A stretch of 10,987 bases of DNA from positions 1-10,987 of the forward strand of contig DONH01000397.1 in NCBI GenBank assembly GCA_003509235.1, read 5' to 3'. Under the pieces are notes generated by a model, which saw only the letters and a program-made list of their open reading frames with translations, was not told where the DNA came from and ran no database searches. Numbering within the stretch: position 1 is the stretch's first letter; each line of letters opens with the position of its first letter. The DNA comes from Planctomycetaceae bacterium. Its GTDB lineage: Bacteria > Planctomycetota > Planctomycetia > Pirellulales > UBA1268. The position numbers were made by a program, and so were the translations under genes. Below are positions 6,606-10,987 of the stretch, one piece after another.

Positions 6606-8096
6606 TTAAAACTGCCAGATGATATCGCAGCCGCCGTAGAACTGATCACTCTGAGTTCCCAGCCCGCCAGCGGTTTTACCGAATGGTAATCCTACGCCTT
6701 GAGCAGCATTGCCCAGATCTTGACTAAACCAGTCGTATCGGAGTTCTGGTCGGATAATGAGATTGTTACCAACTAGGTAATTAAGTCCCCAAGTCATCGC
6801 CCAAAAGTTTCCAGCAAAACCTCCTGTTTCTGGTGAGCCATCACGAAGGCCATATTGCACGAGCGTACCGTTGTTATCACGGAACCACTCAAGTCGAAGA
6901 CCACCAATAAGGTAATCAGTAAAGTTGTAAAACAAATATTGGTTCACTCCATACCAATAGGCGGAACCAGGCTGCTGCCCTTGTGTTTCGTAATAGAAAG
7001 GATTATCTCCACCAGCATTGGCCTGATAACCAAAGTCACTCTGGTACACATAAGTCAGTTTTTCATTGAATTCATTTGAGTACACGATGCTTGTGACTGT
7101 TCGATTTCCAACAAAGGCCGTGTTGGGAGCGACGAAGCTTTCTGTAGCAAGTTCATTACCACTCGAGTTGGCAACCGTGAGTGCTTGTGATCCATCTGAA
7201 CTCGAAAACGTAATCGCGCCAAGAAACGCAGCATTGTTATTGAAATTCGTATAGCCGGGATTTGCGATTGTGCGTCCAGTTTCAAGCCCATTGTCCCAAT
7301 TATTCCATCCGTTAGTGATACCGCCGATGATAGTGAGTTGATCGTTCGGCATCCAAGTTCCAAGTATTCCCGTGTGGGTGAATGGTTCGCCATACTGCAT
7401 TGTGTATGCGTGGGTGTAAAAAAAGTTACCTATTGCAGGGACAACTTCATAGCCAATCAAGGTATAGAAGTGTCCAAATTTTATATTGAGTTCTTGAGTC
7501 CCAACTTCACCATAGAGTTGAGGCATAGCAAGGCCGTAATATCGACTGCTTGCCCAGCGGGGACCTGAAAGTTCAATAGGGTCAGGGTAGGTACGATAAG
7601 CGTCTAGTCCTGCAGACACCGTGTAAAGAAAGTCGGTGCCATAAAGGAGATCAATTCGCCCACCCCAACTCAATTGATCTGCCTTAAGAATCCGCTCATT
7701 GATCAGGTAGAGCTGGTTCATCTGCCCCTGCCAGGCACGATCATTAAAGGTGATCGGACCATTCCAATCTGCTCCCCACGCGTTAGCGCCAATCCCAACA
7801 TCAATGAAACCGTAGGTTTCAATCCCTCGGTTCAATAAAAAGTCTGTTTCAATATATCGAGTAGCACCTTCTTCAATGACAGCCTCTTGTGGGGCAGCAG
7901 CACGATATTGGTACACATCTTCATCAGGAACACCTGCTCGTGGCATGAGCGTAACCGGGTCTCGAAATTCGTTCTGTGCGAATGATTCGTAGAGTTCACC
8001 ATTAAAAGTACTTACATGTTCTGTAGCAAAGAGTGTTGTGTTCGCTAGCCAGACAATGACACATATTAAGACGTTGATTCTTTCGGACGCGATCAT
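6606..8096 (-). CDS. Outer-membrane beta-barrel porin-like protein (BBP2/OmpL-like)
   Basis: A 496-residue protein with a signal peptide (hydrophobic about 8-22, cleavage near LFA|TE). A polar linker (about 30-80) is followed by a long run of alternating aromatic/polar beta-strands with Asn/Gly-rich turns: ETYGFIDVGIGANAWG (93-108), KFGHFYTLIGYEVVP (206-220) and YGEPFTHTGILG (235-246). These are characteristic of the BBP2 'OmpL-like' porin family found in planctomycetes and other Gram-negative-type bacteria. The C-terminus DIIWQF ends in Phe, the usual BAM insertion signal. It should form a channel or structural barrel in the outer membrane; what passes is unknown. A weak ribosome site (GGGAA) precedes the ATG at 8096. 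The gene stands alone, convergent with the monooxygenase (43-bp gap, no terminator seen) and downstream of the receiver-like gene on the same strand, separated by a 217-bp gap containing a hairpin. Confidence 0.88.
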   Translation of the reverse strand: MIASERINVLICVIVWLANTTLFATEHVSTFNGELYESFAQNEFRDPVTLMPRAGVPDEDVYQYRAAAPQEAVIEEGATRYIETDFLLNRGIETYGFIDVGIGANAWGADWNGPITFNDRAWQGQMNQLYLINERILKADQLSWGGRIDLLYGTDFLYTVSAGLDAYRTYPDPIELSGPRWASSRYYGLAMPQLYGEVGTQELNIKFGHFYTLIGYEVVPAIGNFFYTHAYTMQYGEPFTHTGILGTWMPNDQLTIIGGITNGWNNWDNGLETGRTIANPGYTNFNNNAAFLGAITFSSSDGSQALTVANSSGNELATESFVAPNTAFVGNRTVTSIVYSNEFNEKLTYVYQSDFGYQANAGGDNPFYYETQGQQPGSAYWYGVNQYLFYNFTDYLIGGLRLEWFRDNNGTLVQYGLRDGSPETGGFAGNFWAMTWGLNYLVGNNLIIRPELRYDWFSQDLGNAAQGVGLPFGKTAGGLGTQSDQFYGGCDIIWQF

Positions 8097-8170
8097 TTTA
8101 TTTCCCGATTTGATTCGAAGACTGCCTTAAATCGTGTGCCCGGGAATTGGTCCTCGTATCATGGAACGTC

Positions 8171-8198
8171 AGGATAGAAGGCTAACCTAATTGCTCAA
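8171..8198 (-). promoter_or_regulatory. Possible promoter of the outer-membrane barrel gene
   Basis: On the minus strand TTGAGC (8198-8193) and TATCCT (8176-8171), each 4 of 6 to consensus, are spaced by 16 bases, about 75 bases before the porin start. The match is modest. It lies just downstream, in the direction of transcription, of the 8205-8236 inverted repeat, which would fit a terminator-then-promoter order between the two minus-strand genes. Confidence 0.3.
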
Positions 8199-8204
8199 TT
8201 CGAC

Positions 8205-8236
8205 AATTTTTCTGTATCGAAATCTACGGAAAAATT
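8205..8236. repeat. 12-bp inverted repeat (hairpin) between the receiver-like and porin genes
   Basis: Left arm AATTTTTCTGTA (8205-8216) and right arm TACGGAAAAATT (8225-8236) pair over 12 positions with an 8-base loop. The one imperfect position (8213/8228) is a G-U wobble in a plus-strand RNA but a C-A mismatch in a minus-strand RNA. It lies 77 bases past the receiver-like stop and 109 bases before the porin start. It may be a terminator-like element, although the A/T runs are inside the stem and no free U-tract follows, or a protein-binding site. Confidence 0.45.
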
Positions 8237-8313
8237 AAGCAGCGTAGAGTCACTGTAATCGGAATAGACTGCCAATGAAGAATTAGAAAGTCTTCGAACA
8301 CCATTCGAAAATA

Positions 8314-8814
8314 TTAAGATTTTTGGGATCGTCGAATGAGAGCATGGATCACACGCAAGAAAACGTCTGTTTCGAAAGGCGTGACGATGACCTTGCGAAG
8401 ACGGTCAACAACGGCGTGCTTTGAAAGAAAACTCTTGTGACGGTCTGCACCAATCAGAAAAACGGGGCACTTCGCAAGATATGGATTTGAAGTAAAAGTA
8501 TTGAAGGTCTTAACTGCAGTTTTCAATTGTTGATGGGCGCTGATAACAAGCAAATCGGGTCGTGGCCATGTTCTAAATTGAAACTCAACACTTTCGGGCC
8601 TCTGAATGGAAAGCGTTCGATATCCATTCTTTTTTAGAAATGAACAGAGTGTATCCCGAGATTGTTCATTAGGCTCAAAAATGAGAACAGTAGGCTTTTT
8701 AATTTGAGCCTTCTTTTTCTCAAATCGATTCTGATCAAACCGTGGCTTGGGCCTTCCGCGCCGTACGAAATTGCGGGGGCGTAAAAATCGTGAGTTATCT
8801 ACATCGCTTTCCAT
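8314..8814 (-). CDS. Degenerate receiver-like (pseudo-REC) protein with a basic N-terminal tail
   Basis: A 166-residue protein. Residues 9-40 are rich in Arg and Lys (RPRNFVRRGRPKPR..., EKKKAQIKK). Residues 42-162 follow the alternating pattern of a CheY-like receiver: strand 1 TVLIFEPNE (42-50), helix QSRDTLCSFLKKNGY (51-65), strand 3 PDLLVIS (86-92), strand 4 PVFLIGAD (117-124), strand 5 KVIVTPFE (141-148) and a last helix. The key residues are changed. The acidic pair is Glu-Pro-Asn (47-49), the phospho-acceptor Asp is Ser92, the switch Thr/Ser is Gly122, and the Lys of the KPF motif is Thr145. It is therefore unlikely to be phosphorylated and may be a constitutive adaptor or a pseudo-receiver. 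The basic tail could bind nucleic acid or membrane (inference). The start codon lacks a ribosome site but is the only in-frame ATG. It is divergent from the zinc-ribbon mini-operon. The fold call rests on pattern alone. Confidence 0.65.
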   Translation of the reverse strand: MESDVDNSRFLRPRNFVRRGRPKPRFDQNRFEKKKAQIKKPTVLIFEPNEQSRDTLCSFLKKNGYRTLSIQRPESVEFQFRTWPRPDLLVISAHQQLKTAVKTFNTFTSNPYLAKCPVFLIGADRHKSFLSKHAVVDRLRKVIVTPFETDVFLRVIHALIRRSQKS

Positions 8815-9162
8815 ACTTAAAAAATAGACGCTGTAGATGAAATGTCTAGGTGTACAAGGTGATTTTTACGTCAACAAACTACCGCCATGACCCTTTGTAA
8901 ATCGTACCATCGTTAAGTTAGTAACGCCTGTCTTAAAAAATCACTCACGGTCATGGAATACGTTGTCAAACGGAATAGTTTGAAAATTTGTAGAGTTAGG
9001 TAACCTACGGGGAAATCAGCATGTTGTTGCTTTGACTTGAGATATAAAAAATTACATCTTTCTGCGTCATTTCTCACGAATCTTGAATTATTCGTTAGCG
9101 ACGGAACGGTTCTGCGGTTTAAAGACAATGGAAGTGACATGACAAGCACAGGGAGGTGCAAT
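8815..9162. other. 348-bp divergent intergenic region with short palindromes
   Basis: I see no gene here; the plus frame continuing upstream from 9163 has only TTG and a poorly placed ATG (9139) and no protein-like pattern. It is AT-rich. It holds an 8-bp inverted repeat CCATGACC/GGTCATGG (8885-8892, 8949-8956), the palindromes GTTAGTAAC (8917-8925) and TAGGTAACCTA (8997-9007), a lone TTGACG on the minus strand (8874-8869) with no good -10 box, and an AT-rich TATAAA (9043-9048) that could be part of the mini-operon promoter. None of these is strong alone. Confidence 0.4.
9151..9156 (+). promoter_or_regulatory. Shine-Dalgarno site that decides the start of the 69-residue gene
   Basis: GGGAGG lies 6 bases before the ATG at 9163. 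It is the best ribosome site in this frame and argues against the earlier TTG at 9037 or the ATG at 9139. Confidence 0.7.
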
Positions 9163-9372
9163 ATGGATCCCCATCAATTTGAGGCCATTGCGGCGATTAG
9201 TGACATTAAAAACTTTTACGGATCTGTTGATTCAATCAAAAACAGAAAAATCTTTCCAAAGTCAAAATGCAAATCGCAGCATGAAATTTCTAGAGAGAAA
9301 CAAGTAGTCGACCAGAAATTTGTGGAAGCAGGGTATTATGAGTCAACTGCAGAGTTGTCAGGAAAAGCATGA
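9163..9372 (+). CDS. Small unknown protein, 69 residues, first gene of a mini-operon
   Basis: I do not recognise this protein. It is 69 residues, begins MDPHQFEAIAAISDIKNF and has no signal peptide, membrane segment or metal motif. The N-terminal 20 residues could form an amphipathic helix. The middle (26-46) is rich in Lys, Arg and Ser, and the C-terminal part (48-65) could be a second helix. Acidic and basic residues are about balanced. The evidence that it is real is its strong ribosome site and its 4-bp ATGA overlap with the next gene, a common sign of translational coupling. It is presumably cytoplasmic and may act with the zinc-ribbon protein, but no function can be assigned. Confidence 0.6.
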   Translation: MDPHQFEAIAAISDIKNFYGSVDSIKNRKIFPKSKCKSQHEISREKQVVDQKFVEAGYYESTAELSGKA

Positions 9373-9623
9373 GTACAAATAGGCTGAGCACAGAATGTTT
9401 TCAACAAGCATGCCCAATCTGCGGTAGGGCCGTTCGTATTGAACTAAATTTGAAATTTAAAACAGTAGTGTGCAATCACTGTGGAGGAAACTTTTCTGCA
9501 TCTGGTCAGAATGCAATTGTCGCCAGCAGTTCCAGCCTTCCTGGGAGGCAAGGTAGAAAAGTTGATGCTTTGTTGTTGAAAAGTAATCGCCTCCTTCAGT
9601 CGGGTAAAATAAGTCAGTGTTAA
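9369..9623 (+). CDS. Small zinc-ribbon protein, 84 residues
   Basis: An 84-residue protein with one clear four-Cys zinc ribbon: CPIC (Cys15, Cys18) and CNHC (Cys35, Cys38), with a 16-residue beta-rich insert (GRAVRIELNLKFKTVV) between the knuckles. The second knuckle continues GGNFSA. This CPxCGR...V.C.HCGG.F arrangement resembles zinc ribbons common in planctomycete proteins, where I recall them also next to regulatory domains. The C-terminal half (45-84) has a Ser-rich linker and then a short basic, possibly helical end with a lone Cys84. The start ATG overlaps the previous stop (ATGA, 9369-9372), so the two genes are coupled. Zinc binding is likely; a role in protein or nucleic-acid contact is inference. 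It is too small to be an enzyme of known type. Confidence 0.75.
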   Translation: MSTNRLSTECFQQACPICGRAVRIELNLKFKTVVCNHCGGNFSASGQNAIVASSSSLPGRQGRKVDALLLKSNRLLQSGKISQC

Positions 9624-9889
9624 GGGCTTTGGGTAATACCCTCTACTGGTTTTCTGCGCATAACACTGAGTAAAAAGTCACCTTTTCTAAGAAAAATTTT
9701 CTTTCAACTTTATAAACTGTGACTTAGGGGTGGGACGCCTTGAGCAAATTACTCTGTCCTAAAGCCCCCCAGTAATTGAAGGTTCATTTGAGAGCCTTCT
9801 TCTCCCGGCTGCGAAAAGATAATAGAATTTTATGCTGTGGTGGTGTAAGGGGATTGTACGACACCATGTCCTATTGAAAGGACCTTTTT
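9624..9889 (+). promoter_or_regulatory. Structured 5' leader region upstream of the DUF3472-like gene
   Basis: No gene is visible in these 266 bases. They hold a perfect inverted repeat AAGAAAA-A-TTTTCTT (9689-9703) and GGGTA-A-TACCC (9631-9641) near the left end. A TATAAA (9711-9716) has no matching -35 box. After it come nested complementary segments GGGG/CCCC (9727-9730, 9765-9768), GGAC/GTCC (9733-9736, 9756-9759) and GAG/CTC (9742-9744, 9752-9754). An 8-bp hairpin with one G-U follows (GAAGGTTC 9778-9785, GAGCCTTC 9792-9799, loop 6), then a 6-bp stem TGGTGT/ACACCA (9841-9846, 9861-9866). The helices were found by hand; whether they form is not tested. Some may simply end the zinc-ribbon operon transcript. 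Confidence 0.4.
9868..9883 (+). promoter_or_regulatory. Hairpin enclosing the Shine-Dalgarno site of the DUF3472-like gene
   Basis: GTCCT (9868-9872) can pair with AGGAC (9879-9883) across a 6-base loop. The right arm contains the AAGGA ribosome site, 7 bases from the ATG at 9890, and is followed by C and five T. The same sequence could hide the ribosome site or act as a short terminator-like element, and it directly abuts the 9841-9866 stem. Confidence 0.4.
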
Positions 9890-10987
9890 ATGTGCGGATC
9901 TTCCATAGTCGATAGGAATCGATGGGGAGCCTGCCTCGTTGTGTGCGGTGTACTTAGCTCCGTGTATGCCGATAAACCACCGACTGTTGGTGATGGTCAA
10001 CTAGGAGTCCCGATCACTTGGGAAGACTGTGGTGACGAACCCAACAGTGTGTGCATGCTTCAGAAGACACCTGATAGCGTGCTCTACCTTACGCCGAATG
10101 AATCTTTTTTCCCCACGCGCGGGCTCGTTGCGGCTGGCGAGGGGCAGGTTCCTGATCTTGAAAATCTGAACAGCGGTAAGTCCTTCTCTTGGATTGAAAA
10201 GTGGGATGCAGGTGATGTGGCAGAGTGGGTGTGGTTTGCGCCACAAGCCGGTGAAGGAACTATTACCGTTTGGATGTCGGCGAAGAGTGATGGTGGCACG
10301 TTTTCCATGTCGATGGATAAGAAGTCTGTTTCTTTTTCTGTGAATTCACAAAAAGAACCAGACGTGGCATTTACCTGTCCATTCAAGGTGACCGAACCTG
10401 GTCTGCATCGTCTGCAACTTGTCTGTGAGAAAGCAGCAGCGGGCACCCAGTTTCATTGGATGGCTCTCAGTGGTTCTTGTGTCAAAGGTGCTGCTGTTCT
10501 GAGAAAGCGATGGCGACCATCAGCTGCGCACACCAAGTTTTCGAGTTCTCAAGTGAAGAAACCAATTCGTCTTTGGGTGATGGAAATGGATGCAGTGCCT
10601 GGTGAACTTGGTTTTTATGCACCGATAACAACACCTTTTGGATATTATGGTCCGACGTGGCAGGCGGATGGAACGGTGAATGCCGGGTTTAATTTTTCAT
10701 TATGGTCATACGGACGTGGCCAGGCGGAACCACCAATTGAACAGCTTTCGCACCTCCTTGCGATCGGTGATCGTGATGCGACGTTCGGTGGTTTTGGGCA
10801 TGAGGGAACGGGCGTCAAGATTCGTGATTGGGATCCACTCACGGGGCATCAAGGTCAACGGCAGGTGTTAGCGCTTCGAGTAGTTTCATCAAAAACGTAT
10901 GACACCTACTACAGCTATTTTTATATTGCGGAGAAAAATGAATGGCGATTGTTTGGCGTGGGGAATAAATACAACAAGGGCAAGCCA
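9890..10987 (+). CDS. Secreted DUF3472-like protein with an N-terminal beta-sandwich-like region (3' end outside window)
   Basis: The frame runs open from ATG 9890 to the right edge, giving 366 residues of an incomplete protein. A signal peptide spans residues 1-27 (hydrophobic 13-25, cleavage VYA|DK). Residues about 95-195 (KSFSWIEKWDAGDVAEWVWF, GTITVWMSAKSDGG, EPGLHRLQLVCE) are beta-rich and look like a DUF5077/CBM-type jelly-roll of the sort that often precedes DUF3472. From about 225 the pattern fits DUF3472: ELGFYAPITTPFGYYGPTWQ (239-258), FNFSLWSYG (267-275), then FGGFGHEGTG (299-308) and YDTYYSYFYIAE (337-348). Such proteins are exported and occur in polysaccharide-degrading planctomycetes and Bacteroidetes; the biochemical role is not established, and carbohydrate binding is only a guess. 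AAGGA lies 7 bases before the start, inside a hairpin. A 266-bp gap separates it from the zinc-ribbon gene, so it is probably a separate unit. Confidence 0.82.
   Translation, partial: MCGSSIVDRNRWGACLVVCGVLSSVYADKPPTVGDGQLGVPITWEDCGDEPNSVCMLQKTPDSVLYLTPNESFFPTRGLVAAGEGQVPDLENLNSGKSFSWIEKWDAGDVAEWVWFAPQAGEGTITVWMSAKSDGGTFSMSMDKKSVSFSVNSQKEPDVAFTCPFKVTEPGLHRLQLVCEKAAAGTQFHWMALSGSCVKGAAVLRKRWRPSAAHTKFSSSQVKKPIRLWVMEMDAVPGELGFYAPITTPFGYYGPTWQADGTVNAGFNFSLWSYGRGQAEPPIEQLSHLLAIGDRDATFGGFGHEGTGVKIRDWDPLTGHQGQRQVLALRVVSSKTYDTYYSYFYIAEKNEWRLFGVGNKYNKGKP

Noticed and set aside
8114..8309. Three TTCGAA sites in the gap between the porin and receiver-like genes, as a possible repeated operator
   Set aside because: TTCGAA also occurs inside coding regions elsewhere in the window (for example near 4574 and 6554), so the cluster is not convincing.
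9037..9162. Longer version of the 69-residue protein from TTG 9037
   Set aside because: There is no ribosome site before 9037 and the added residues look random; GGGAGG at 9151-9156 points to ATG 9163.
9724..9770. Resemblance of GGTGGGACGC to part of a c-di-GMP-I riboswitch
   Set aside because: Only a short string matches; the conserved GCAAAGCC and the tetraloop-receptor parts are absent.
10084..10446. 120-residue minus-strand frame
   Set aside because: It lies wholly inside the DUF3472-like gene, which has a signal peptide, a ribosome site and family-like patterns; the antisense translation has none.

Overview
The window most resembles a planctomycete chromosome (Planctomycetota). This is an inference from gene content: a type I sulfatase with a signal peptide, a secreted alpha/beta hydrolase, a Tat-exported xylose-isomerase-like TIM-barrel protein, a BBP2/OmpL-like outer-membrane beta-barrel, a DUF3472-type secreted protein and a stand-alone zinc-ribbon protein. 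Together these are typical of free-living, polysaccharide-degrading planctomycetes. The DNA is moderately AT-leaning by eye. I found no rRNA, tRNA, CRISPR array, transposase or integrase.

Layout. Positions 1-1448 hold the end of a MacB-like ABC permease and its overlapping ATPase (plus strand). From 1484 to 8096 there are five single genes on alternating strands: secreted hydrolase (-), sulfatase (+), Tat-signal TIM-barrel protein (-), FAD aromatic-ring-hydroxylase-like monooxygenase (+) and outer-membrane barrel (-). None of these forms an operon. The divergent gaps at 2300-2359 and 4820-5026 are the natural regulatory sites. The second contains a good promoter whose -35/-10 spacer holds a 14-bp perfect palindrome.

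Positions 8097-9623 look more accessory and AT-rich. A degenerate receiver-like protein (-) lies divergent to a two-gene mini-operon (+) of a 69-residue unknown protein and an 84-residue zinc-ribbon protein, with a 348-bp gap between them. Positions 9624-9889 are a non-coding leader with several potential stem-loops; the last encloses the ribosome-binding site of the final gene. That gene, a secreted DUF3472-like protein starting at 9890, runs off the right edge.

How the genes may work together. The sulfatase, hydrolase, TIM-barrel protein and monooxygenase could be a loose catabolic neighbourhood for sulfated or esterified organic matter, with the barrel as an outer-membrane pore. The alternating strands give no direct support for one pathway, so this remains inference. 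The least explained parts are the receiver-like/zinc-ribbon divergent cluster, the structured leader at 9624-9889, and the palindromic promoter at 4882-4910.
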